From Methylomagnum ishizawai (GTDB taxonomy: Bacteria > Pseudomonadota > Gammaproteobacteria > Methylococcales > Methylococcaceae), in NCBI RefSeq assembly GCF_900155475.1, contig NZ_FXAM01000001.1, positions 4,350,881 through 4,414,880 on the forward strand: a stretch of 64,000 nt of DNA, in the 5' to 3' direction. The notes under the pieces were generated by a model. That model was not told where the DNA came from. It was given only the letters and a program-made list of their open reading frames with translations, and made no database searches. Made by a program: the position numbers and the translations under genes. Positions 42,797 to 52,114 of this stretch are shown piece by piece; position 1 is the stretch's first letter, and every line of letters begins with the position of its first letter.

Positions 42797-44152
42797 ATGG
42801 AGATGCTCGGGCTTTATCCCACTTGGTACGAACCCACCTTGGGCAGCGGTTGGGTATTGGGCGTGATCGCCGTCATCCATGTACTGGCCTCGCACACCTC
42901 GGTCGGAGCGGCGCTGGTGACCACTTGGCTGGCGACCGTGGCCGTGCGCCGCGACCGCCCGGAACTGTTGGAATACGTGCGCCGCTACGGCGTGTTCCTG
43001 CTGGTGTTTTCCTATGTGCTGGGTTCCATCACCGGACCCGGCATCTGGTTCTCGGCCACGGTGGCCAGCCCGCGCGGGCTGGGCGCCTTGATCCACACCT
43101 ATGTGTGGTACTGGGCCACGGAATGGGTGTTCTTCGTGGTGGAGGTGGTGGGCATCTACCTGATGGTCTATCTGGCGGGGCGGGTGGACCGGCAGAGCTA
43201 TCTCCGCATCGCCTGGATTTTCGGGCTGGCGTCCTGGGCCACCCTGCTGGTGATCGTCGGCATCCTGTCGTTCATGCTGTGGCCGGGGCAACCGGCCTGG
43301 TTCGAGACCGGATCGAGCCTGGACGGCTTCTACGGTCCCTACACCTTCGCCCAGATCGCCAGCCGCACCTGCTTCATGCTGATGGCGGCGGCCCTGGCCG
43401 GAGGCTTGATCGCCTCCCGCATCGAGGACACGGCCTTCCGCGCCGAGATGATCGGCAAGCTGTCCCGGCTCGGCATCCCGGCGGCGGTCCTGGGTTCGGT
43501 CTGTTTCCAATGGGGCTTGGCGACCCTGCCGGAAAGCGCCCATGTCCTGCTCAAGACCCGCTTGCCGGGTTACTTCGTGCCGACGATGTGGGCCATCCTG
43601 GTCGCCATCGTGGCTTATTTCGCCTGCTTGCTGGCCCGGCCCGACTGGCTGCGGCCCTCCCTGGCCGCCGGGATGATGGCGGGACTGCTGGTGTTCGGCA
43701 TCTGGCCCGAGGAACGCGCCCGCGAATCGATGCGCAAACCCTATGTGGCCGGGCAGTTCGTCTACGCCAACCAGATCGTGGCCCGCGCCGTGCCGGGACT
43801 CGGGGTAGCCTCGGAACTGCCCCGGCTACAGGCGCGGGGCTTGCTGGCCCTGCATCCCTTCGTGCCGGAACCTTTGCGGACGGTGACGCCTGGCAACCCC
43901 TTGGAGGCGGGCCAAGCCCTGGCCCTGGCCTATTGCTCGAACTGCCACGGGCTGGGGGATTCTGGACCGCGGCCCTTGGCGGCGATGTTCGGCGGGGTCC
44001 GCGACGCCGGGCGCATCGAGGACTTCCTGAAGGGGGCGCTGGCCACCGGCAACATGATCAACATGCCGCGCATCCCGCTCACCGCCCCGGAAGCCCGCGC
44101 CCTCGCCCTGTTCCTGGCCGGCCTGCCGGTGTGGCAGGCGCTCAATCCCTAG
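42797..44152 (+). CDS. Cytochrome bd-like oxidase subunit I with fused cytochrome c domain
   Basis: 451 residues. About eight TM segments with His-bearing helices (GVIAVIHVLASHTSVGAAL, LIHTYVWYWATEWVFFVVEV), CydA-like in topology, then a C-terminal c-type cytochrome with CSNCH and a possible axial Met in NMINMPRIPLT. The cytochrome bd superfamily includes branches with fused or paired cytochrome c that are thought to take electrons from cytochrome c; this looks like one. The ATG at 42797 is preceded by AAGGAG. Electron acceptor oxygen is an inference. Confidence 0.75.
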   Translation: MEMLGLYPTWYEPTLGSGWVLGVIAVIHVLASHTSVGAALVTTWLATVAVRRDRPELLEYVRRYGVFLLVFSYVLGSITGPGIWFSATVASPRGLGALIHTYVWYWATEWVFFVVEVVGIYLMVYLAGRVDRQSYLRIAWIFGLASWATLLVIVGILSFMLWPGQPAWFETGSSLDGFYGPYTFAQIASRTCFMLMAAALAGGLIASRIEDTAFRAEMIGKLSRLGIPAAVLGSVCFQWGLATLPESAHVLLKTRLPGYFVPTMWAILVAIVAYFACLLARPDWLRPSLAAGMMAGLLVFGIWPEERARESMRKPYVAGQFVYANQIVARAVPGLGVASELPRLQARGLLALHPFVPEPLRTVTPGNPLEAGQALALAYCSNCHGLGDSGPRPLAAMFGGVRDAGRIEDFLKGALATGNMINMPRIPLTAPEARALALFLAGLPVWQALNP

Positions 44153-44165
44153 GAAATTCGCACCC

Positions 44166-45374
44166 ATGGATATACAAACCCTCTACGCCCTGCGTAGCCC
44201 ACTCGGCTTGCCGGGCCATCCCACCGTGTTCCTGGTCTTGTTGGTCCTGACCTGGGCGCTGCACATGCTGGCGGTCCATATCATGCTGGGCAGCGCCACC
44301 CTCAGCCTGTTGGGCGCATTCCGCAAAGCACCGCGCTGGCGGCGCTTGTCCTCCGCCATGCTGGACACCGCCAAGGTGGCGATTTCCATCGCCATCGTGC
44401 TGGGCGTGGCCCCCTTGCTGTTCGTGCAAACCCTCTACGATCCGTTTTGGTATGTCTCGAACGTGCTGTCGGCGCGGTGGGCGATGGGCTTCATCGTGAT
44501 CTTGATCGTGGCGTACTGGTCCTTGTACCTGCGCTATTTCCACCGCGACGGCGATGGGGGCGGCAACCGCTGGGCGCTGGCCCTGACCCTGGGCCTGCTG
44601 CTGCTGGCGGGCTTCATCATGCACGCCCTCGCCAGCCAGATGCTCCGGCCCGAGCAATGGCGGGCCTGGTACGCGCCGGAAGGCCATATCGATCCCTCGG
44701 GCTCCGGGCTGCACGCCTGGAGCGCCGTCCGCTTCCTGTATTTCGTGGTGCTGGCCGTGCCGGTGACGGGGGCTTGGCTGTGGGGCTGCGAACGCTATCT
44801 GAACCAGCGTCCCGGCGAAGACCGCGACTACACCCGCTGGCTGGGCCAGTTGGGTTCGCGCCTGATGAGTGGCGGCGGCTTGCTGGCCCTGCTGTTCTAT
44901 AGCGCCTGGATGTCCTCCCTGCCCAGCACCGCCCAGGGCTTCGCGGCCTCGTTATGGTCGGTGCTGGCCCTGGTCGCGACCCTGACCCTGGCGGTCTGTC
45001 CGCTGCTGTTCAAGGCCGGGGGCGGGGATTACCGGCCCTTCGCCATCGCCACCGCCGCCCTGCTCGCCATCGCCTGCGGACGCGAAGCCTTGCGTCTCGC
45101 CATCCTGGGCGGTGCCCACGGCTACGACCTCGCCACCTATGCCGTGCATGTCGATGGCTACGGGGCGGGCTTGTTCTTCCTCAGCTTCGCCGCCCTGGGG
45201 GGACCGGCGGTGGCGTTCTCCGTGGCCCTGTCCTGGGAGGCGGGGAAAGCGGCCACGCCCTATACCGCCTCGCCCAGGGTGGCCCGCCTGGGCACCTGGG
45301 CGGTGGCGGCGCTGGGGGTCTGGATCGCCCAATATTTCCTGTTCGGATTCCTCACCCTGCTACGTCAAGGATGA
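44166..45374 (+). CDS. Multi-pass membrane subunit partner of bd-like oxidase
   Basis: 402 residues, about nine TM segments (VFLVLLVLTWALHMLAVHIM, FIVILIVAYWSLYLRYF, ALALTLGLLLLAGFIMHALA). Several His in helices could bind heme. It starts 13 bases after the first subunit and overlaps the region before the diheme cytochrome. It probably forms the second subunit of the complex; I do not recognise a named family. Confidence 0.65.
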   Translation: MDIQTLYALRSPLGLPGHPTVFLVLLVLTWALHMLAVHIMLGSATLSLLGAFRKAPRWRRLSSAMLDTAKVAISIAIVLGVAPLLFVQTLYDPFWYVSNVLSARWAMGFIVILIVAYWSLYLRYFHRDGDGGGNRWALALTLGLLLLAGFIMHALASQMLRPEQWRAWYAPEGHIDPSGSGLHAWSAVRFLYFVVLAVPVTGAWLWGCERYLNQRPGEDRDYTRWLGQLGSRLMSGGGLLALLFYSAWMSSLPSTAQGFAASLWSVLALVATLTLAVCPLLFKAGGGDYRPFAIATAALLAIACGREALRLAILGGAHGYDLATYAVHVDGYGAGLFFLSFAALGGPAVAFSVALSWEAGKAATPYTASPRVARLGTWAVAALGVWIAQYFLFGFLTLLRQG

Positions 45375-45379
45375 ACCCC

Positions 45380-46027
45380 ATGAAACTGCTCTATATCGCC
45401 CCGCTGTGGGGCTGGCTGGCCTTCGCCGCGCCACCCGCCGCCGCCGAGGCGCTCGGCGTCCCCGCCTGGGATGCCGCCCTCGCCGCCAAGCCCCAGGGCG
45501 ATCCCGACCGGGGCCGTCAACACTATGCCGACGGCGGCTGCGGTGGCTGCCATGGCGAGGCCGGGGTCGCCGAGCGCCGTGAATGGCCGGTGCTGGCCGG
45601 ACAAAGGCCGCTGTACCTCTACAAGATGCTGCTGGACTTCAAGGCTGGTCGGGTCGGCGGCGGCGAGGCCGCGACCATGGCGGCGATGGCTTCCACCCTG
45701 GACACAGCGGCCATGGCCGATATTGCGGCCTGGCTGGGCGGCCTGCCCCGGCCCGGCCCGGCCCGCGAATCCACCGCCCCGCCCGCCCTGCTACGCGGCG
45801 ACCGGACCCGGCTGGTCCCGCCCTGCGAAGCCTGCCACGGCGCGGACGGCCAGGGCTGGGAAGCGCTACCCGCCATCACCGGCCAGAATCGCGCCTACTT
45901 CGTCGCCACCCTGACCCGGTTCAAGGACGGTGGCCGCGCCAACGACATCAACCACGGCATGGGCGTGGTCGCCCGCGAACTCACCGCCGCCGAAATCCAG
46001 GCGCTGGCCGGTTATTTCGGCCGCTGA
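45380..46027 (+). CDS. Diheme cytochrome c (c4-like), periplasmic
   Basis: 215 residues. A signal peptide ends near AAAEA. Two c-type units: CGGCHGEAG and CEACHGADG, each followed by a helix and a possible Met ligand (MAAMAST, HGMGVVAREL). It is the likely electron donor to the oxidase encoded upstream. The second ATG is chosen because AAGGA sits eight bases before it; the first ATG overlaps the previous stop. Confidence 0.88.
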   Translation: MKLLYIAPLWGWLAFAAPPAAAEALGVPAWDAALAAKPQGDPDRGRQHYADGGCGGCHGEAGVAERREWPVLAGQRPLYLYKMLLDFKAGRVGGGEAATMAAMASTLDTAAMADIAAWLGGLPRPGPARESTAPPALLRGDRTRLVPPCEACHGADGQGWEALPAITGQNRAYFVATLTRFKDGGRANDINHGMGVVARELTAAEIQALAGYFGR

Positions 46028-46061
46028 ACCCGTCGTGCCCCAGCAGAGGAGCCTCCCCACC

Positions 46062-46655
46062 ATGAACAGCAAGTTCCCGCCCTTGCCTGCCCGCATCCTG
46101 GACCCAGGGTCCGCCATCGCCCGTCCGTGCCAGGAATTGCCCGAGCGCCTCGGCCTGGACAGCCCGGCGCTATCGGCGATGACCGACCTGCGCCAGGTGC
46201 CGGCCATCACGGCCTGGATCAACACCCCGATGGATCAGGCCAACGCCAAGATGATCCGCCACGGGATACGACTGCTGTTGGTCCTGGATGACCAGGACCG
46301 CCTAGCCGGATTGCTCACCGCCAACGATATCCTGGGCGAAAAACCCCTGCGCCATCTGCGATGCATGGGCGGCACCCACGCCGATATCCGGGTCGGCGAC
46401 ATCATGACCGGGCTGGCCGAGGTGGAAACCCTGGACCTGGCGCAAGTCCGCGCCGCCCAGGTCGGCCACATCGTCGCCAGCCTGCGCCAAGCCCGCCGCC
46501 ATCACGCCCTGGTCGCCGAAACCGATGGGGGCTCGGTGTGCGGGATGTTCTCCATCACCCAGATCGCCCGCCAACTGGGCCTGCCGCTGCGGACCTTCGA
46601 TATCGACCGGCTGTTCGCGGCCATCGCGGCCCTGGAAACGGCCAGCCCCGCCTGA
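46062..46655 (+). CDS. CBS-domain protein
   Basis: 197 residues. A tandem CBS pair: INTPMDQANAKMIRHGIRLL, LVLDDQDRLAGLLTANDILG and VGDIMTGLAEVETLDLAQVR, then VCGMFSITQIARQLG. CBS pairs bind adenine nucleotides. It lies after the cytochrome gene and 24 bases before the trigger-factor gene; the regulated partner is unknown. Confidence 0.85.
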   Translation: MNSKFPPLPARILDPGSAIARPCQELPERLGLDSPALSAMTDLRQVPAITAWINTPMDQANAKMIRHGIRLLLVLDDQDRLAGLLTANDILGEKPLRHLRCMGGTHADIRVGDIMTGLAEVETLDLAQVRAAQVGHIVASLRQARRHHALVAETDGGSVCGMFSITQIARQLGLPLRTFDIDRLFAAIAALETASPA

Positions 46656-46679
46656 ACCCCCAACCCCGGAGACAATCCC

Positions 46680-48035
46680 TTGAACATCACGCTCGAAGAA
46701 TTAGACGGCCTTGAACGCCGCATGAGCTTCGCCATCCCCGCCCAACGCATCTACGCCGAGGTGAAGCGGCGGCTGCGGGACTGCGCGGGCCGGGCCCAAC
46801 TCGACGGTTTCCGTCCGGGCCGCGCCCCGTTGGCCGTGGTGGAACGCCAATTCGGTCCCCAACTCCGACAGGAGGTCATCGGCGATCTGCTGACCGAGGC
46901 TTTCCACGAAGCCGCCCGCGAAGCCCGCCTCCAGCCGGTCGGCGTGCCAGTCATCGAACTGCGCGAAACGATGCTGGCCGCCCCGGCGGACGCCCCGGAA
47001 CCGACCTTCGTCGCCACTTTCGAGGTCTACCCCGACTTCGCCCTGGTGCCGCCGGAAACCCTCAAAATCGAACGGCAGGTGGTGGACATCGCCGAAACCG
47101 ATGTCGATGCGATGCTGGAGGCGCTGCGCCGCCTGCATCTGGAATGGCTGCCCACCGACCGCCCAGCCCAACGCGGCGACCGGGTGCTGTTCGACCTGCA
47201 AGGCCATATGGACCACGAACCCCTGCGTGAAATCCGCCGCATCCCGCTGGTGCTGGGGGCCAAGGTCCAGGGCGGGGCGTTCGGCGCAGGGGTGCAGGAC
47301 GAGTTCGCCCGCCAGATCGAAGGCGCCCGCGCCGGGGAATTCGTGGACCTGTTGATCGGCTTCCCCGCAGATTACGAAAAGGACCACCTGGCCGGGCGGG
47401 AAGTGCGTTTCACCTTGCACCTTGGTTCGGTGGAAGAACCCCGCTTGCCCGCATTGGACGACGCCTTCGCCCGGAAACTCGGCCATGCCGACGGCCTCGC
47501 CGCGCTGCGGGCGGAAACCCGCGCCACCATGGAGGCCGAAGCCCTGGCGAACTGCCACGCCCTGGTCAAGCAGCGGGTGCTGGAAACCCTGCGCGAGGTC
47601 CATCCCATCCCCCTGCCCAAATCCAGGGTCGAGGCCGAGACCCAGCGCCTGTTGGAGGAGGCCCGCGCCCAACTCCGCGCCGAAGGCCGCCAGGAAGAAG
47701 AGGACGGGGAACTCGTCGCGCTGCTGGTCGGGGACCGCGCCCGCCACCATGTGGCCCTGGGGCTGATCCTGGCCCGTATCGTGGCCGAGCATGGACTCAA
47801 GGCGGAACCGGAAGCGCTGGACGGCTTGGTGGCGACCATCGCCGCCGAATGCGCCGACCCCGCCGAGGCCGCGGCCCGGCTGCGCGGCAACGCGGGGATG
47901 ATGGCGGAATTGGAATCGGCCCTGCTGGAGGACCGGGTGGTCGATTGGGTGTTGGAACGCGCCCAGGTGGTGGACGTGCCGGTGAGTTTCGGCGAATTCA
48001 TGCGGGCTTGGCGACCGGAGCCAAGCCCGGCCTAG
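46680..48035 (+). CDS. tig: Trigger factor (paralogue)
   Basis: 451 residues from a TTG start preceded by GGAGA. The ribosome-binding N-domain has LERRMSFAIPAQRI and the signature DGFRPGRAPLAVVERQFG; a PPIase-like middle (RGDRVLFDLQGHMD) and a helical C-domain follow. It binds nascent chains at the ribosome exit. The usual neighbours clpP-clpX-lon are not here, and a lone clpX lies 3 kb away, so this may be a second, specialised copy. Confidence 0.88.
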   Translation: MNITLEELDGLERRMSFAIPAQRIYAEVKRRLRDCAGRAQLDGFRPGRAPLAVVERQFGPQLRQEVIGDLLTEAFHEAAREARLQPVGVPVIELRETMLAAPADAPEPTFVATFEVYPDFALVPPETLKIERQVVDIAETDVDAMLEALRRLHLEWLPTDRPAQRGDRVLFDLQGHMDHEPLREIRRIPLVLGAKVQGGAFGAGVQDEFARQIEGARAGEFVDLLIGFPADYEKDHLAGREVRFTLHLGSVEEPRLPALDDAFARKLGHADGLAALRAETRATMEAEALANCHALVKQRVLETLREVHPIPLPKSRVEAETQRLLEEARAQLRAEGRQEEEDGELVALLVGDRARHHVALGLILARIVAEHGLKAEPEALDGLVATIAAECADPAEAAARLRGNAGMMAELESALLEDRVVDWVLERAQVVDVPVSFGEFMRAWRPEPSPA

Positions 48036-48065
48036 AAAAAATCGTTGGTATGATGCTCCCCACTC

Positions 48066-48095
48066 GCGGCGAAGCTGGCTTCGCCGCTTTTTTTT
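48066..48095 (+). terminator. Rho-independent terminator
   Basis: Perfect 9-bp stem GCGGCGAAG / CTTCGCCGC with CTGG loop and eight T. It follows the trigger-factor gene. Confidence 0.95.
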
Positions 48096-48108
48096 CGGCC
48101 CGCCCCGG

Positions 48109-48726
48109 CTACGGCATCGCCGCCACCGCGCCGAGGTCGGCGGCGAGGGTTTCCGGCGTGAACGGCGGCGTCAGATAACCCGCCAACCTGCCCAAGGGAT
48201 CGACCAGGATCAAGGCCGTGGAATGATCGACCCGGTAGTTCCCGCCGTCCCCGACCTGTTGGAAAGCCGCGCCCAGCCCGGCCACGAACGCCGCCACCCG
48301 CCCGGCGGGGCCGGTGGCGGCACGGAAACCGGGATCGAAGTGGCGGACATAAAGACCCAGGCGCTCGGGCGTGTCGCGCCCCGGATCGACCGAGAGGAAC
48401 AAGACCCGAACCCCTCCGGCCCCCGGCAGGGACCGCGCCCGCGCCAACTGGGCCAGGGTGGTGGGACAGGCATCGGGACAATGGGTATAGCCGGTGAAAA
48501 CCACGGTCCACCACCCCCGCCCCAGGAAATCCGCCAAGGGCGCACCGTCGTCCAGGACCAAACCCGCCGGGTCCAGTGGACGGGGCCGGGGTAGCAACAC
48601 CCCCGAGCGCAACTCCGGCAAGGCACCCTGGGGCGGCTGGCAACGGGACAGGCCCGCCGCGATAGCGAGGCAGGCGCACAACACCAGCCACCCCCGCGCC
48701 GACCTGGAATTGGACGAGGACGCCAC
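48109..48726 (-). CDS. SCO1/SenC-family copper chaperone
   Basis: 205 residues. A membrane anchor or lipoprotein-like start (VLCACLAIAAGLSRC), then a thioredoxin fold with the copper site C83-PDA-C87 in THCPDACP and H168 in YRVDHSTALILVDP. SCO proteins deliver copper to the CuA site of cytochrome oxidase or act as redox sensors. It is the last gene of the five-gene set that begins with clpX. Confidence 0.88.
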   Translation of the reverse strand: MASSSNSRSARGWLVLCACLAIAAGLSRCQPPQGALPELRSGVLLPRPRPLDPAGLVLDDGAPLADFLGRGWWTVVFTGYTHCPDACPTTLAQLARARSLPGAGGVRVLFLSVDPGRDTPERLGLYVRHFDPGFRAATGPAGRVAAFVAGLGAAFQQVGDGGNYRVDHSTALILVDPLGRLAGYLTPPFTPETLAADLGAVAAMP

Positions 48727-48729
48727 GAC

Positions 48730-50070
48730 TCAGCGCCGTGCCGCCGGATCGACGCAGGCCCGCCCCGCGTCGGCCCGCCAGGACAACCGCGCCCCGCCCA
48801 AACCGAAGGTGGGCACCTGCTCGCGGTCCTCCGCTTCCAGATAGCCCAGCCGCACCAGTTCGTCCAGCACGTCCCGGCCTATGGGCCGCAGCCGCACCGC
48901 AACCTCGACCGTATCCGGCAAGCGCCGGTCGGGATAGCGGTAGACCCGCGAGACATGGTGGGCGGCGTGGCCCTGGGCACCCGCCACCGGCACCGGCAGC
49001 AGCTTGGATTCGAGGCTGGCGGCTTCCCAAAAGCGGTGGGTTTCCGCGCCGTGGACATCGCGCAGGATATCCCGGAACACCCAGGGCCGGGGATCGCCCG
49101 CGCCCTGGGCGGGTGTTTCCGGCCCGTCCAAGCCGCTGGCGAACACCTGTTTGCCGCCGCGCCGCGCCGTCACCTCCACCCACAAACGCCGGTCCTGGGC
49201 CGCGCCGCTGGGAAAGGCGTGCCCAGCGGCGAGGTTCTCCAAAGTCACGCGCAATTCCACGCCCCGCTTGCCCAGCTCCACGCACAAACGACCTGCCACC
49301 GCGCTATCCAATAGGCGCTGGATCGCGGCCCGTTGCGCCTCCTTGTCCGGGAAATCCTCCAAGGCCACGTCCACCCCCGGCCAGCGGTGGGAATGAACCC
49401 GCCGCGGCGGCGCTCCCGGCATGTCGGCGGCAGGACCGTCGCGGCCCAGCATATGGCAACCGCCGCAGGTCAGGCCGCCTTGGTCCCTGGGACGGGCGTA
49501 CACGGAAGTCCGCCACTCCCGGAAGGTGCGCTCCAAGGCCACCGGGGTCGGCGGCGGGGTATCGATATCGTGGCAACTTCCGCACAGCGTCGCCGATTCG
49601 GGCCGGGCGTGGTCGTGCAAGGGGGAGTAGCGCGAGACATGGACGGCATTGGCGACAGGATCGGCGATACCGCCCCGGACCGCGCCATCCCCGGCGAGGC
49701 GCAGGGGATTGTTGTGCCCGCCCTCGACCGCCTCGACCGTATGGCAGAATTGGCAGGTGACGCCGTGCAGGGTTTCCGGCACCTGGTCGAGGTTCAAGCC
49801 GTCGCGGGTCAGGCCGCGGCGCACCGCCAAGGGCGCGTGGCAAGCAACGCAGAAATCGCCGAGCTTGCCGCCGGTAGCGTCCTGGCCCAGCCGGTTCATG
49901 GCCCGGAACACCGGGTCTTTCACCGCGTAGGCGTGCATGCTGCCGGCCCATTCCCGGTAATGCTCGGGATGGCAACGTCCGCAGGAGGCCGGATCGTCCG
50001 GCAAGGTCGGCGCGGCCAGGACCGTCCCGGCCAGGAGCGGCGCACAAGCCGCCAGCCAAGTTCTCCGCAT
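48730..50070 (-). CDS. Multiheme cytochrome c (five CXXCH)
   Basis: 446 residues. A signal peptide is followed by five heme motifs: CGRCH, CVACH, CQFCH, CGSCH and CGGCH, in a cytochrome c554-like N-terminal half. The C-terminal 200 residues are beta-rich without Cys-pair motifs (VELRVTLENLAAGHAFPSG, RLWVEVTARRG). It is periplasmic or surface located. The stop lies 3 bases before the SCO1 start, so the two are co-translated. Electron partners are unknown. Confidence 0.82.
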   Translation of the reverse strand: MRRTWLAACAPLLAGTVLAAPTLPDDPASCGRCHPEHYREWAGSMHAYAVKDPVFRAMNRLGQDATGGKLGDFCVACHAPLAVRRGLTRDGLNLDQVPETLHGVTCQFCHTVEAVEGGHNNPLRLAGDGAVRGGIADPVANAVHVSRYSPLHDHARPESATLCGSCHDIDTPPPTPVALERTFREWRTSVYARPRDQGGLTCGGCHMLGRDGPAADMPGAPPRRVHSHRWPGVDVALEDFPDKEAQRAAIQRLLDSAVAGRLCVELGKRGVELRVTLENLAAGHAFPSGAAQDRRLWVEVTARRGGKQVFASGLDGPETPAQGAGDPRPWVFRDILRDVHGAETHRFWEAASLESKLLPVPVAGAQGHAAHHVSRVYRYPDRRLPDTVEVAVRLRPIGRDVLDELVRLGYLEAEDREQVPTFGLGGARLSWRADAGRACVDPAARR

Positions 50071-50074
50071 CGCC

Positions 50075-50509
50075 CTACTCCTGGATACAGGCATGGAACA
50101 CGGCGGCGGCGGGCCGACCCCGGCGCGGCGCGACCCGGATTTCCATCCGCCAATCGCCCGGCATGAACAGGTCGAAGGGACCGAGCCGGTAGCGGCCCGG
50201 CGCTTCCTCCCCGCCCTGGAAGTGGTCGGGCACCGTGCCGTGGCCGTGGGCTTCCATGAAGGGGCGCAGCACCACCGCCGCCCCGGCCAGCGGTTTGCCG
50301 TTCCGCCCCTCGATCCGCACCGTCCAGAGGTTGGGGCCGACCGCGGCGGGGGTGGGCGACCCACCGGCCAGGACCACCCGCAGCCCGCCGACCCGTTGTT
50401 CCAATCCCGGACCGGCGCATGGTTCGGGCGATGCCGCCGCCGGGGCCGGTATCGATAAAGCCGCCCAGAGGCATAGCACCGGCACGCCCAGTGGGAAATC
50501 CCGCTTCAT
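50075..50509 (-). CDS. YtkA-like secreted domain protein
   Basis: 144 residues. A signal peptide (VPVLCLWAALSIPAPAAA) and one immunoglobulin-like domain with VGPNLWTVRIEGRNGKPLAG, EAHGHGTVPDHF and DWRMEIRV, the YtkA/FixH-like pattern often next to copper proteins; the GHG..P segment is a possible metal site. Its start overlaps the upstream stop (ATGA). Confidence 0.75.
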   Translation of the reverse strand: MKRDFPLGVPVLCLWAALSIPAPAAASPEPCAGPGLEQRVGGLRVVLAGGSPTPAAVGPNLWTVRIEGRNGKPLAGAAVVLRPFMEAHGHGTVPDHFQGGEEAPGRYRLGPFDLFMPGDWRMEIRVAPRRGRPAAAVFHACIQE

Positions 50510-50832
50510 CCGCCAGGATTCCCGCTGGGCGCGGCCCGCATCACGGGCCGCTCCACCGGCATCTCGGCCTCGCACTTGGGGCAGGCATACCAACAATCGC
50601 CTGCGTGTTCGATGGAATAGGCGTCCCCGTCGTCGCGCTCCATCGGCACCAGTGCCTTGCCGCGCCCGCGCCAGCCGCATTCCGGGCACAGGTACATCGA
50701 GCGCTCCATCTCGTCGAGATAGCGCTGGAAAGCCACATAGCTGAGTTTGTCTATCGCCATCCGCGCCGAGCTGATGTGGAAGCGGATACCCGCCGTCTTG
50801 TTATCCGAACCCTTGTCGATCTTCTTGGACAT
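50506..50832 (-). CDS. Zinc-ribbon protein between clpX and YtkA-like gene
   Basis: 108 residues. A helical basic start (MSKKIDKGSDNKTAGIRFHI) is followed by two Cys pairs, LCPECGWRGRGK and YACPKCEAEMPV, forming a zinc ribbon. Strong GAGGAGG site. It lies 10 bases after clpX and is coupled to the next gene. No family recognised; an adaptor for the neighbouring ClpX is a guess. Confidence 0.6.
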   Translation of the reverse strand: MSKKIDKGSDNKTAGIRFHISSARMAIDKLSYVAFQRYLDEMERSMYLCPECGWRGRGKALVPMERDDGDAYSIEHAGDCWYACPKCEAEMPVERPVMRAAPSGNPGG

Positions 50833-50842
50833 GGCTCCCTCC

Positions 50843-52114
50843 TCAGGCGCGGCGCTGTTGCCCGCCGCCCACGACCAAGCGCGGCGGGGTACCGTTGCGG
50901 GCGGAGACACCATCGACCCGCACCGTGGCCGGGCCGTCCAGCGAAGGCAGTTCGTACATGGCGTCCAGCAGCAAGGTTTCCAGCAAGGCCCGCAGTCCCC
51001 TGGCCCCGGTCTTCCGCTCCAAGGCTCGCCGGACGATCTGGCGCAAGGCGTCCTCGTGGATTTCCAATTCGCCGCCGTCCAACGCGAACAGGTGTTGATA
51101 TTGTTTGACCAAGGCGTTGCGGGGCTGGGTGAGGATGGCCAGCAAGGCGTCCTCGTCCAATTCGTCGAGGACGGCGACCACCGGCAAGCGCCCCACAAAT
51201 TCGGGGATCAGGCCGAAGCGGATCAAATCCTCGGCCCCGGCTTCCCGGAGCCATTCGGAAGCCGACCGCCGCCCCGCCGCGCCCCTGGGCTCGGCAGCAA
51301 AACCGATACCGCCGGGTTCGGCGCGGAACTCCACCACCCGTTCCAAGCCGGCGAAGGCTCCGCCGCAAATGAACAGGATATGGGTGGTATCGACCTCGAT
51401 ATAGTCCTGCTGGGCGTGTTGCTTGCCGCCGTGCGCGGGCACCCGGACCACCGTGCCCTCGATCAGCTTGAGCAGGGCTTGCTGCACGCCCTCGCCCGCC
51501 ACATCGCGGGCGGTGGCGTTGTCCCCGGCGCGACGGGCGATCTTGTCGATCTCGTCGATATAGACGATGCCCGACTGGGCCGCCGCCACGTCGTAATCGC
51601 ATCTTTGCAGCAGCTTACCGACGATGTCCTCGATATCTCCGCCGACATAGCCGGCCCCGGTCAGCCCGGTGGCATCGGCGATGGCGAACGGCACGTCCAG
51701 CATCCGGGCCAGGGTCTCGGCCAGGAGGGTCTTGCCCGAGCCGGTGGGACCGATCAGGAGGATGTTGCTCTTGGCTAATTCCACCCCGCCCCGCCGTCCC
51801 AGGGCCATGGCCCGTTGGCGCTTATAGTGGGAGTAGACCGCCACCGCCAGCACCCGCTTGGCGTGGCCCTGGCCCACCACGTACTGGTCGAGGACCGCCT
51901 TGATATCCACCGGCTTGGGCAGGTCCGCCACCGCCGCCACCAGCGCCTCCCTGGCCTGGCCGTCCAGGAGGCCATTGCAGGAATCGACGCATTCGTCGCA
52001 GATGAACACCGTGGGACCGGCGATCATCTTCCGCACTTCGTGCTGGGTTTTGCCGCAGAAGGAACAATAGAGCGTCTTGCGCCCCTGGGTTCCGCCGTTT
52101 CTTTCCTGGCTCAT
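50843..52114 (-). CDS. clpX: ClpX-type AAA+ unfoldase (paralogue)
   Basis: 423 residues. C4 zinc domain (C17, C20, C39, C42), Walker A GPTGSGKT 122-129, pore loop GYVG 155-158, Walker B IDEID near 185-189 and the ClpP-contacting IGF tripeptide at 270-272. The substrate-gripping RKH loop of canonical ClpX reads KQH (231-233). ClpX unfolds proteins for ClpP. No clpP or lon is adjacent, so this is probably a second copy with altered substrate choice. ATG 52114 is chosen for alignment with the zinc domain. Confidence 0.85.
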   Translation of the reverse strand: MSQERNGGTQGRKTLYCSFCGKTQHEVRKMIAGPTVFICDECVDSCNGLLDGQAREALVAAVADLPKPVDIKAVLDQYVVGQGHAKRVLAVAVYSHYKRQRAMALGRRGGVELAKSNILLIGPTGSGKTLLAETLARMLDVPFAIADATGLTGAGYVGGDIEDIVGKLLQRCDYDVAAAQSGIVYIDEIDKIARRAGDNATARDVAGEGVQQALLKLIEGTVVRVPAHGGKQHAQQDYIEVDTTHILFICGGAFAGLERVVEFRAEPGGIGFAAEPRGAAGRRSASEWLREAGAEDLIRFGLIPEFVGRLPVVAVLDELDEDALLAILTQPRNALVKQYQHLFALDGGELEIHEDALRQIVRRALERKTGARGLRALLETLLLDAMYELPSLDGPATVRVDGVSARNGTPPRLVVGGGQQRRA

